From contig CM073590.1 of the NCBI GenBank assembly GCA_037074705.1, positions 92,124,947 through 92,188,946 of the forward strand: 64,000 bases of DNA. Reading direction: 5' to 3'. Below, piece after piece: positions 22,831 through 32,639 of this stretch. The notes beneath the pieces are model-generated. The model searched no databases and had not been told where the DNA came from. It worked only from the letters and a program-made list of their open reading frames with translations. Position numbers and translations under genes: made by a program. The DNA comes from Zhengitettix transpicula (lineage: Eukaryota; Arthropoda; Insecta; Orthoptera; Tetrigidae). The number at the start of each line of letters is the position of its first letter. Position 1 is the stretch's first letter.

Positions 22831-24229
22831 ATTCCGGACCTATGGAGTTTTTTTATTCCTAATTTGTTAACATTTATATATTTTAACTATGAATAATAGT
22901 ATTAATAAAATTGTGATATGGAAGCCTACAATCCATGATTGGTTCTCAATTTCAATTTAATCGGTTTATTCAACTATACGTAAGTGATTGACCGGAAAAA
23001 AAATTTATTAGTAAATCTACACTCTACTTCATGGAAGACAATTATAATTAATTAAAGTATATAAATACATAAATAATTACGTTATCATTGACTATATGGA
23101 ACTAAATAATGTAGTTGTATTTTACGCTTAATAAATAAATTATTCTATTCTACTTCAATTGTACATATTACTTTTCATGCACGCAGTTAATAATTGATAA
23201 TTATCATTTATGAATTTTTGTAAGTTAATTTATTAACTTAAAAGAAAATAATAATTCAAAGTAATAAAATATAATCGAATATTATATAGGTATATTATTT
23301 TATTATATTCAGAAAAATTAAAACAGTGGCACGCGAAGTAGCTAATATTAACAGCAGATCAAATTTAACGGATATATAAAGCTGTTCGTTGTGCACATTT
23401 AAATAGAACTTGTTTTTCTGATATTTTCTTGAAATTGGCATACGATGGGTACAAACTACTAGGCGAAGTTTGTTTCAGTACTTATTAGCAGAAGGATATT
23501 CAGTCCCAATTAAACGTATGACATATTCGCCCTGCCCGCACTAACCTCCAGCACAGTGTACCAGGGTAAATAGTCCCCATGTGGACGATACGCTCGAATA
23601 ATCCCAACACCATTATAAATTAGCGACGAATTCGCACACTGTTTACCGAGGGAATGCTGCCGGTTATCTGCTATTACTTCTCTTTCCCAGCGTCCATTCG
23701 TACGTGGTTATGCGTACAAATAGCTCTATATAAACTAAACGGATATAATGTCTTCGTTAACTTGTAGTGATATTATATAACTTTAACAATAAATGATTTA
23801 ATTATTTATGGAATGTAATAATACTTGTGACTTCGATTAACTGTTTCTTTTAATCAATTAGTATTTCCTATTCTTCGATTTAATTTTATTGGAAGAAGTG
23901 CAGCTTCTACTAGATGTACTGAGTGTCCATATAGTTTCGCTTGAAAATGAATGTGGTAGAATTTATTTGTCCTATATGCAGAAAACAAACTGCGGAGTAA
24001 CACAGGAGTCCATTTTATGCCAACGCCTTTTCGTATTACTTATAAAGGACCTCCCTAAATAAATTAACCCTTCGAAATCCGTCTTATATGCTGTGTCAAT
24101 ATCGGATAATTGTGATTCGGCTGGGCGTGTTTCGTTTTGGAGAAGTGTTGGAGAAGTAACTATTAGTTTTCCATTTTTACAAGAGCTGTTCTTAGAGAAT
24201 TAGTTTTCGGTGAAGTTAGTTTTTGTTAA
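22831..24229. other. AT-rich, nothing recognised
   Basis: No coding, RNA or element signal that I can support. Confidence 0.5.
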
Positions 24230-24500
24230 ATTAGAGAGATGTTTACACTGTCCTGCGTACGAGAACCTGTAGGTAAACTGGGTGACCAACTTCCAGAACA
24301 TATTAGGGATTGCACAGGCCTCCGGAGCCACCAGAGGAGACTTCTGACCTGCCAGACTTCCAAGTGGTAATGTGTCGGAAGATAATTCCATCAACCTGCC
24401 AGATTATCATGAGTGGTAATGTACTCTGACGATAATCCCCATGAAGGACGGTCCATTAAAGCCTTACGACCACCGTATTTTGGCCCATCAACCCCTGTCA
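24230..24500 (+). repeat. Dispersed repeat module, copy 2, with an internal duplication
   Basis: Related to 22520-22640. Here the phrase CCTGCCAGA followed by about 12-15 bases, GTGGTAATGT and a (T/C)C(G/T)GA(C/A)GATAAT block occurs twice, at about 24347-24390 and 24397-24437. The minus-strand 64-codon frame across it does not look conserved. Confidence 0.45.
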
Positions 24501-24747
24501 ATAAAGTCTTTGTTTTTTTATTTTGCAAAATAGGCGTGGATATTTCAAGATGATAATAAGAACAGTAAGTTAATGGAATTTCTAATGTGTGTTATTAAAA
24601 TATAAGTTATTAAGTATTGTAATTAATTTCATCCTGCCATACAATTAAATATTTTCAAAGTTAAATAACTAAGTCAATGAAAATAAATATCTTAAAAATA
24701 TACAGTAAAAATTTCCTTACATTTTGAAAATATTACACGTTATATAT

Positions 24748-26166
24748 TGTAATGCATATAATATAATGCATTGGATTGGAGACGGCGCACGTGTCGTGGA
24801 GAGACTTGCGAGAAAGGATAAAGTGCGAGTCGGGTGGTCCTGAGTAATTGCTGCAGCTGCAGCTGCAATGAGAGACAGGGGATGATGAGGGTCCAGTAGC
24901 CTATTGATTTGGGAAACGGCGAGAAGAATTAGTAACGCAGAAAGTGGCAAGCAGATGGTGTCACAAAGGGGCTATGTTAGAGCAGGCCACTGTCTCTAAC
25001 GAATGACCTGACAAGGACTTGGGACTTTCAGGAAAAGATTTTGTGCGAGGCGGACAAAAGAGAGGAAGCCGTAAGTTAGTAGACGGAGGGTGACAATGCG
25101 ATAATTGGGTCTAAGGAAGGCGGAAGGACCCCAGTGGCCGGAACGAAAATTAGAGTAATGGGTTTCTGTCACTGCGCCGTTGCGACGCAAGTAAAAACAA
25201 GGGAGAAAGGGGGCATATATAGGGGAATCGCCTATTGTGGGGACAGTTGGTGTTAGCGTGGGAGAGAAGACGGAGGAAGCAGCGAAGAGTTGAACAGTTG
25301 TTATTTAGCACGGGAGAGAGACGGAGGACGCAGCAAGGACAGTTGGAGCTAGCACGGGAGAGAAACGGTCAGCGAGCAGTTGGTGTTAGCGTGGGAGAGA
25401 AAGACGGAGGAAGCAGCGAAGAGTTGAACAGTTGTTATTTAGCAAGGGAGAAAGACGGAGGAAGCAGCGAAGAGTTGAACAGTTGTTATTTAGCAAGGGA
25501 GAAAGACGGAGGAAGCAGCGAAGAGTTGAACAGTTGTTATTTAGCAACGGAGAAAGACGGAGGAAGCAGCGAAGAGTTGGAGAGTTGTTATTTAGCAAGG
25601 GAGAAAGACGGAGGAAGCAGCGAAGAGTTGAACAGTTGTTATTTAGCAAGTGAGAAAGACGGAGGAAGCAGCGAAGAGTTGAACAGTTGTTATTTAGAGT
25701 CAGTGAGTGAATATCAGGACCTATAAAGTGAGTGTCTGAGGAACGAGTCGAGGTGGACCTAAGAAACAGTAAGTTGGAATATACCATATTAAGTAATGTA
25801 AACGTCATTAAAGGATACTAGTCAGATTTCGTTCCCTTCTTCGATAATAAAATTTAGAAGCAAGCTATAGGTTAAGTTTATTAATAAATTTGGTAGATAC
25901 TTGTGTTTGATTTTAAAACGTAAATGTTGGGTTTCTTTTTAATGGTTTGATTCTGTCCGTTGTCAAACCCAGTAGAGACCCAGGAGAGCAAGAGTTCTCA
26001 TATTATAATGTTAAAGTAGTAAATTCATTTGTAAATTCTTTTCGTGTTTAATAAATCTATTTGTTGTTTATAAAAATTATTCTTTTTATTTCGACCCATT
26101 TATGTAGTTACTACATATTGGCTACCACGACGGTAGATAAGATAGGAGTATAATGTGTTTATTACA
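24748..26166 (+). mobile_element. LTR element H with an internal minisatellite
   Basis: Starts TGTAATGCAT next to TATATAT and ends TTTATTACA before ATAT. TATA box TATATA at 25216-25221; motif AAACCCAGTAGAGACCCAGG at 25965-25984; AATAAA at about 25847 and 26050. GTTACTACA near 26115 is followed by TAT and TGGCTACCACGACGG, a PBS-like position about 40 bp before the outer end. At 1419 bp it is the longest LTR-like unit here, swollen by the 51-bp repeats just downstream of the promoter. Confidence 0.65.
25393..25700 (+). repeat. 51-bp minisatellite, six near-identical units
   Basis: The unit begins GAGAAAGACGGAGGAAGCAG and ends TTATTTAGCAAGG. Six units are nearly identical and three shorter diverged ones precede them (25255-25392). 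Because 51 is a multiple of three, several frames on both strands stay open. One plus frame reads as a 17-residue repeat (EKDGGSSEELNSCYLAR, over 163 codons) and a minus frame as 140 codons. It lies in the transcribed leader part of LTR H, so I do not call a gene. Confidence 0.9.
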
Positions 26167-26169
26167 ATA

Positions 26170-27170
26170 TTTATAGTCAAGTCACACTTGGTTACTTGTA
26201 ATCCCGTTTCGGCTGTCTGAAGACCGAGGATAGGAAAAACTAAGGTTAACGGGACTTGAGAAAAGCGAACGTATAATTTTACTAATTAACTAGAAAATCT
26301 CCGACATACTTTCCGCTGGGTCACCTCCTTGTCCTCGTCACGGAGTCGGGAATTATTGAGATGTACCATGCAGAAATTAATTCTTGGAAATCAAATTCTA
26401 AGTCCACAGTTACATGATATAATATTATAATTGGTGCCACCATGTTTACTTTCTATGATCGACCTGTATGTACTATAAACTCCTACTCCCTCCCCTATAC
26501 CCGGAAAAGATCAAATACTGCGGCTTGTAGTGGAAATAATCATAGTGGCGTCGGCATCAAATAATATTATTTTGAACTGTAATGATTGTAAGATTATGTA
26601 AACAAAGTACGTTTAAAACATAATTTAATGTGTAAATGTACGATTCTGCTATTCTATCAACCACAGTTGGCCATATAGTTTAAATAAAAGTTGTTTTAAG
26701 ATACAGAAAGGAATTTTTCCAATTCTTTTGGGCTAAGAGTTAGCTTTCGTCTCTTCCTGTAGTTAACGTAAAAGGATGAACTGCCGCAAGCCATACCATT
26801 CGCTTTCTACAATAATGAAAAGTTACACGAAGCATTTACGGTAGCTACAAACTGGAATTATTGATCTTTATTAGTGAATTTTGGTCTATCTATAATTTAT
26901 TGATTTTGAAAAATATAAAATTTCACTCTGATATAAAAATGCAACATATGTGGAGAATTACCAAATTGCCTAAATCAGAAATTGTGCTTCAACAAGTAAT
27001 ACAAATATCGCATTGAATGTTGAATTTTATTTATTAAATGAATACAAACTTTATTACAATATAATGTAAATAGTAACATGATTAAAATTATTTTGTTTAT
27101 ACAGACTTGGGAACTACTTCTCCAAGTATTTTTTGGGTTAGTACATAATGTAGCCTTTTTCCGTGTAGAG
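26170..27170. other. No recognised gene
   Basis: AT-rich. A TGTAATG at 26578 and TTTATTACA ending near 27058 could be ends of a further small LTR, but no TATA box, motif or PBS supports it. Confidence 0.4.
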
Positions 27171-27210
27171 AATAAAAACAGTCTTCTCGGGCTTCCAAGC
27201 GAGCAAACAA

Positions 27211-27262
27211 TTCAATTTGCGACGTTTCGATGTCGTTCACTGTCATCGTCTTCTAGCAATTG
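27211..27262 (-). ncRNA. Hammerhead-like motif, left arm
   Basis: Minus strand: CAATTG-CTAGAAGA, a 6-bp hairpin (GATGAC...GACATC, one mismatch), GAAACGTC, then GCAAATTG. The outer segments can pair (CAATTGC with GCAAATTG, one bulge). This is the core order CUGANGA - stem II - GAAAC - GUC of a hammerhead, but with one extra base in the first core box and no stem III loop. Confidence 0.3.
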
Positions 27263-27392
27263 TGTTAATCCGGTGTTATCTGGCCTGTATTTATGGAGGA
27301 TCGTAGGTTACTCCCACCTCCTTGTCGCAGTCCGTCATCAGGTGACTTTTAGTTACTCAGCGCTAGAGAGTGCCTCATCACGTGACCTCGTC

Positions 27393-27652
27393 CTCCTTGC
27401 TACAAACACAGTGGCGGGATATGATTTGATACTCGGCCACGGAATAAAATTTAATGAAACTAAAATCCTGAACCAAGTACAAAACTTCTGGGACAGTGGG
27501 CTTCTGGAAGGAATTTAAATAAAAACAAATACGGATTTACTTAACAAAGACTCAGGCAATGCCTGGAATCCCACCTTATCACGAATCAGGCCTTATAAGA
27601 TAATAAGCAACGGGGACGGGGGTCATGTGATGAGGCTCGTTCTAGCGCTGAG
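27393..27652 (+). pseudogene. C-terminal fragment of a Penelope-like RT/endonuclease protein
   Basis: One frame reads LGHGIKFNETKILNQ, continues to FWDSGLLEGI, meets a stop (TAA at about 27517), then continues in the same frame as IKTNTDLLNKDSGNAWNPTL. The order F-x-E-T-x-I-L, F/Y-W-D, E-I-x-x-N, N-R/K-D-x-G and W-x-P is what I know from the C-terminal end of arthropod Penelope-type proteins. The single stop sits where a Glu or similar residue would be expected. The upstream part of this open frame (from 27078) is the inverted arm and is not coding. The family call is by motif memory only. Confidence 0.5.
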
Positions 27653-27749
27653 TAAATAATAGTCACCTGGTGGCGCGCTATAACAAGGAAGGGGAGGGGG
27701 ATAACATACGGTCCTCCATAAATACAGGCCCGATAACACCGGATTAACA

Positions 27750-27803
27750 CTATTTCTAGAAGACGGTGGCTGTGAACGTCATCGAAACGTCGCGAATACA
27801 ATT
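27750..27803 (+). ncRNA. Hammerhead-like motif, right arm
   Basis: Plus strand: TATTTCTAGAAGA, hairpin GGTGGC...GTCATC (paired with two G-U pairs), GAAACGTC, then GCGAATA. Compared with the left arm the hairpin and outer stem differ in sequence but can still pair, which hints at a maintained structure. Same core irregularities as the left arm. Confidence 0.3.
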
Positions 27804-27839
27804 GTTTACTCAGTTATAATTCCTAGAAGATTTTTTTTA

Positions 27840-28143
27840 GTGTTGTCTTTTGACAAATTGTACACGAATATATTTTTTAAATGATAAATTCACTGAAATT
27901 AGGCCGAGTATAACAGGAAAAGCAGCGGTCCCAGAATACTGCTCCTGGAAACATCCGATTTAACGGGATACAAATGAGATTGTTCGTAATCTTAACTAGG
28001 CTGTATCTATTTCATAAGTATGATTTAAGTAGGAAGTAGTAGTTACCGGATAAGGTTCTGTTTAGTTTGTAGTGCACGCCACCACAAATACAGGACATAT
28101 TTAATTGACAGCGTCAATTTCTATTGACAGACGAGAGTGAATG
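27840..28143. other. No recognised gene
   Basis: AT-rich, nothing supported. Confidence 0.5.
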
Positions 28144-28221
28144 AAATCCTAAATTTATTCTAAGTACTAAACTTAAATATTATTATGAGTGATAAACTAT
28201 TAATGTAACTTAAAATAGAAA
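28144..28221. repeat. Direct repeat, copy 1 (about 80 bp)
   Basis: Matches 28485-28565 at nearly every base (three or four differences), running from GAAATCCTAAATTTATTCTA to TAACTTAAAATAGAAAT. Separation is 341 bp. Confidence 0.9.
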
Positions 28222-28484
28222 TGTTCACGCTGTAACACTGAAGCTTTAGATTAGGTATAGATTTTAGCAATCATAACGTCTTTTGCCGCACATTCATAAC
28301 AACATATATGTTTCCATGACAGTAAAGATATCTATAGTGCCGTTTTCTTTCTTTCTTTGAAAGCTCTTCAACCCATACAGGACCTTGACCTACTGGTACG
28401 ACTGTCATCTCATATAGCACATTCTGGAATTAGTAGTGACACGCAGATAGTGTCGATTTTACATCTGTATTAACCCAAGTTTTC

Positions 28485-28650
28485 GAAATCCTAAATTTAT
28501 TCTAGGTACTAAACTTAAATATTATTATGAGTGATAAACTACTAATGTAACTTAAAATAGAAATTTTCCATGGCCATGCAGGTATTCGAACCTTCTGTGA
28601 TGCGAGATGGTGACTTACAGCTACCCCACAGCAGTTCGGCCATAGTGGAG
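28485..28650 (-). mobile_element. Possible tRNA-derived SINE: tRNA-like head plus duplicated body
   Basis: On the minus strand TGGCCGAACTG (+ 28632-28642) fits the Pol III A box, and GGTTCGAATACC (+ 28581-28592) fits the B box. They are about 40 bp apart, as in tRNA-derived promoters. The segment just downstream is the duplicated 80-bp sequence (28485-28565), so copy 1 may be the tail part of another copy without its head. The head does not fold as a complete tRNA by eye. Confidence 0.4.
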
Positions 28651-28879
28651 ATTAAATTTAACAATTAATGAAAGTTAAAAAATTTGTAGCCAGTATCTAC
28701 TGAATTATGTTGAGTTAAACCAGCCTGTACGTGATTCAATAAAGTAAAGTCTGAGTACAGAAGTTGGTTTTTAACAACCTAAATTACACAAAGACGATTC
28801 GAATTTTTTTAGTAATAGTTATTGGATAATAACTGTTTGTTTATCATTCCAGCACGAAACGATAATAAATTAAGTCACT

Positions 28880-28881
<2 letters not shown>

Positions 28882-28919
<38 letters not shown>
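28882..28919. repeat. (TA)n microsatellite
   Basis: Perfect TA run at the left end of LTR element I. Confidence 0.95.
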
Positions 28920-28922
<3 letters not shown>

Positions 28923-29987
28923 AATACCCAGTTAAGAAGGACATGAATTTTGTTCTTATTTCATCAGATTTGTTTACCAACTCAGACTGGGGATTCTTGA
29001 GTGGTTTGTATATAAAAAAGATAATGATAAAATGATAAATAAGCGGCTCTTAGAGAAGGGGAGGACTATAATTGGACGATTAGCGGCTCTTAGGGCTAAT
29101 GGTTTTGACAGACATCGGGACGGAACCGTAAAGGCATAATGACAGAAGTTTTATGGGCATGCAATTATATTAAAAGGAAAGGAAATGTTTATTTTAATTG
29201 TAGTGAGTGGCTCTCGAAGCGTAAGAAAGCCAATAGTTGGTGTTTGTTTGGCGAACGCGGAAACTCAAAAACTGTGAAAACAAGGGAATATTCTGGAGAG
29301 GGGGAAGCAGATAAAAGTGAGTTGTACATGAGACCTCAAAGGAGTTGGACGTTAGAGTTGGAAGGAGATGGACGAGGTATTTGTGCCAGAATTTGAACGA
29401 GAAAGTCATAGGAGTTGAAGCGTAGACCGCAAAGGAGGAGGACGTGGAGGCGGTGATAAATATTCGGTCAAATTGAATGGTGGCCGTGCCTAAATATATA
29501 ATAAGCATTTTAGTTCATGCAAGCTGTCCGGGGTCGTGATATCCAAAAGGATAAAGTGAACGTGTGTGTGAAGCGTGAGTAAAAGTCTGTGCACAGAAGG
29601 GCATTGTAAAGTGTATTCCTGAAAACCGCAAATAAAATTGTAAGTAGAAATTCAGTAATAAATTCTGTTTTTGTTAAATAAGGGTAATGAGTCAGATTTC
29701 GTTTCATTTCGTTTTTCATTTCATTTTAACTGCATTGTTTAAATTGTAAATATTTGTGTTCCGTTTCCTTATCAACCCAGTAAAGACCCTGGGGTACAGA
29801 GTCTGATTTATAAAATATATCTAGATTATTAGTTTAATTTAATTGTTGAGGTAAAAGGATATAAAAAATATACAGTGATTTTCTTGAGTTGTTTTCTAGA
29901 TTAATAAAATTGTTTTGTTTATAAAATTTAATAACATGTTTAATTTAAATTCTTATAATCATAATTATCAATAAGAGGGTTATTACA
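28920..29987 (+). mobile_element. LTR element I, same family as G
   Basis: Starts TGTAATACCC and ends GGTTATTACA, with (TA)n on both sides. Its first 120 bp and its region around AACCCAGTAAAGACCCTGGG (29774-29793) align closely with element G. The TATA box is weak (AGATAAAAG near 29309). No PBS-like sequence is visible near the 3' end, unlike most of the others. The 85- and 104-codon frames inside are not protein-like. Confidence 0.75.
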
Positions 29988-30005
29988 ATATATATATATA
30001 TATTG

Positions 30006-30829
30006 ACATTATCAACAAAGTCAAAATTGTAAGAGTCATGCATGTTTATCAGACTGTTTCAGTAATATTAGTTATTTTAAAACGTTTATTTGGACATTGT
30101 AGCGGTAAAACGAAGTCAAATTTTTAATGGTGCAACTACAATTTATTACATGTGCTTGTGAATCTCCTCTGTTTATTAGTGCAATATATTTATAAACGAA
30201 AGCATGTTTTTTTCTGTGTAAAATAAATAATTATACTAAAATTATCGAAAAGTAAATTTCAATAATTTTACGGAATAATGCATTTCTATTATTTGTTATA
30301 TTCAGTCATTAATTTAAGATCCTTAAAATTTAGGGGAAGGTAAGTCCAAACACTATAAAGGAAACACATTCATATAGTATTGTTGAATACTACGATTCAC
30401 ATCAATCAATACTTCTAACTGCTACACAAAATATGAATACACGCTATGAAAACGTTTACTATATGTACGATTTCTAAGGGTGCACGCGATAAGTGAATTC
30501 TGAGAAATGCTCTAGTTGTACGTGGCTTTAGTCAGGCCTGCTGCAATTGAAGCAGTGCTAATCCATGTTTCGCGTGACTTACTCACTAAAGGAACTCCTT
30601 CCTTCCAAGGTTGGCAAGTGTCGGGTCGCCGCTCGGGATCTAAGGCGTCGTTTAACACTGCGAAGTCAGGCTGGAAAAAATTTCTCTTTCATAACTTAAT
30701 ATTAATATGTTATAGATTTTTCTTATATCGACCGAACCACATGAAAATATCACACGCTATAAATATCCCCGTATCTCATATATCAGTATATATAGGTTTA
30801 TATATTGTTGAGTATAGTAGAAAATTACT
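30006..30829. other. No recognised gene
   Basis: AT-rich. A GC-richer patch at 30510-30665 gives an unsupported 107-codon frame. Confidence 0.45.
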
Positions 30830-31716
30830 GAAATTCTAACGTTATTGGAACACCAGAAGAATATTTGTTATAATGACCAAAATATATCAATGTTGGTAGA
30901 CGAATCTGACCTAAATTGAATATTTTGAAAGTTGAGCATATACAATTGAACACAAGTCGTCCTGTTCTGAATTAAATTGCAACAAATATTTCATATCAAT
31001 AGTTAAATATTTTGAAATATAAATTATGTACCGGTACGAATTATTTATATTTATAGCATACAGTAAAATTACTCAGCTCATATTACTTCTAATACATATG
31101 GCGAAACAACCGTCACTTCGGTCTTGCTTAAGTGAATTTCCTGGTTACGAGTGTGTGTGTTTGCGTTGAGACGAATATCTACTTTAACGTATGGAATACA
31201 CAAAAATTTATTGATACTGTCCGATGTATAAAAATTTAATCAATTTTATCAAACATTACTAATAATGTTCAGTTGTATATAACTTGGAGTGTAAAAAATT
31301 ATGAAATTATGTCAAAAGATGGACGTTTATTAGGACTTCGGTTTTACCTCTGATATCCATGTGTACCATGGTTGGAATACCGTTAAGTAGTAGGGGGGGG
31401 GAGCTGTGTAAAATTAAGATGATTAGGAAAATTGTTAATTATGCATTAATTACCGCCTAATACGGCTCTTTAATTTACTGAATAATAAATTTATCGCTGT
31501 CTGCTACTTTCATCATGCTATATAAACGGCGTGTAATGAAATGAGATCCTTTCTAGACAAAAAACAAACTCTACTAAATATGTTTTCCGATTTTTCTTCA
31601 GGATAGCATGACATGTGTAAAATTATTCAATTTAGGTCAGATTTGTCTACCACCATTCGTATAGTTTGGTCATTCTAACAAATATTATTCCGGTATGTCG
31701 ATAACGTTAGAAATTC
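30830..31716. repeat. Inverted-repeat pair, arms about 90 bp
   Basis: 30830-30922 and 31625-31716 are reverse complements with about 80-85 percent identity by eye. They share CTAACGTTAT, AATATTTGTTA(T/G)AATGACCAAA and TCTGACCTAAATTG. The 700-bp interior is AT-rich without coding signal. It may be one element with inverted ends or two copies of a small element in opposite orientation. Confidence 0.7.
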
Positions 31717-32004
31717 ACCCATTCCGGTTACGTTAATTTACTTCTTAACTATCAAATCTGTCCTAGGTCACAGATACGTAGTAATGAACAACTTGTAAGA
31801 AGGATAAATGCTGATAAATATTTATCTATTTTATAGTCTTTGTTTGGAATTATCAAAGAGTATTGTAGATGTGTATAGACCCTCCATTTTTGTTAAGCCT
31901 GCAGAAACAATGGACAGGTGGATTGTCTTGCGTCCTATTAGTGAAGAAACTGAGTGTGAATCTGCTTACACGCAGGGACACGGTATATAATTATTCCTGT
32001 CTCG

Positions 32005-32312
32005 TAATCCTATTGAAATAGTCGGCCAGCTGCCTCCCAAACTGGTCGCGGCATGGAGGAGGAAATGCCGCGTCTCCACAGCATTCCGCGTAGTACAAAT
32101 ATCAAGCACTTGCCCTACCTTATGCAGGTTTTTCTAAGGTTTCCCTGCATCACTATTAAGCAAATTTCCGGGTAGACTCCTTAAAACTACAGCCCGGGAT
32201 CCCTAGTTAACCTTCGGCTACCTTTTTCTTTCTTTCCTCACCCCCCTTTCAGTCCCTGTATGAGGGGAGTGGCCACTATGTGGATTACCCAATATATAGC
32301 CAGTCTACAACT
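32005..32312 (+). mobile_element. Retroposon M, 5'-truncated copy
   Basis: Contains GTCGGCCAGCTGCCTCC, GCAGGTTTTTCTAAGG, GTTAACCTTCGGCTACC and CCACTATGTGGATTACCC in the family order. Diverged, without a clear poly(A) tail. Confidence 0.8.
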
Positions 32313-32353
32313 TATTATTATTATTGGCAATTTGAAAAAACCTTATTGAGTGA

Positions 32354-32638
32354 TCAGACATTTATTTCAAATAGAAAGAGAGAAGCCCGTAGTCGGCTGA
32401 TGGATATTGAGGTCAGATCTGTGCAGCCCAACAGCAGACATTGATCCAGATTCATAGCCCGGAGTAGAGACGTCTGATGGATCCCTAGGAGAACGGACTC
32501 AGAGATGTGACGTTGAGTTGGTCCGAACGTAGACTTGAAAGATAGAAATTTTGAAAATAATTTTTTCGAATGGTCTTGGATCTTTCCACTTAGCCGGAGA
32601 AGCTGAGTTCTGTCTGGGATTACGAAATCTTGGGCCAC
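32354..32638 (-). CDS. Unassigned 94-codon open frame
   Basis: An uninterrupted frame with even amino-acid use on the minus strand, beginning MAQDFVIPDRTQ and ending LFEINV. An AATAAA overlaps its last codons (GAAATAAATGTCTGA). It has no recognised domain and no visible upstream exon or promoter. It may be a retrocopy fragment, the tail of a repeat or chance. It lies about 40 bp beyond the M copy at 32.0-32.3 kb. Confidence 0.2.
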   Translation of the reverse strand: MAQDFVIPDRTQLLRLSGKIQDHSKKLFSKFLSFKSTFGPTQRHISESVLLGIHQTSLLRAMNLDQCLLLGCTDLTSISISRLRASLFLFEINV

Positions 32639-32639
32639 G

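Larger units (their letters stand above)
27173..27838 (+). mobile_element. Penelope-like element remnant with inverted arms
   Basis: Arms at 27173-27395 and 27605-27838 are reverse complements of each other. Both contain CTAGAAGAC, then a short hairpin, then GAAACGTCGC. The 210 bp between them encodes, on the plus strand, the end of a protein that looks like the C-terminus of a retroelement with a GIY-YIG-type endonuclease. Penelope-like elements often carry terminal repeats with an inverted partial copy, which suits this layout. The rest of the reverse transcriptase is missing. Confidence 0.55.

Noticed and set aside
25235..25726. 163-codon repetitive protein
   Set aside because: It is a 51-bp minisatellite inside an LTR; frames on both strands are open only because the unit is a multiple of three.
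26578..27058. Additional small LTR (TGTAATG...TTTATTACA)
   Set aside because: No TA flanks, TATA box, shared motif or PBS-like site; the ends alone are too short to trust.
27078..27392. Extension of the Penelope-like frame upstream
   Set aside because: This part is the inverted arm with the hammerhead-like motif; it matches the right arm as DNA and has no RT motifs.
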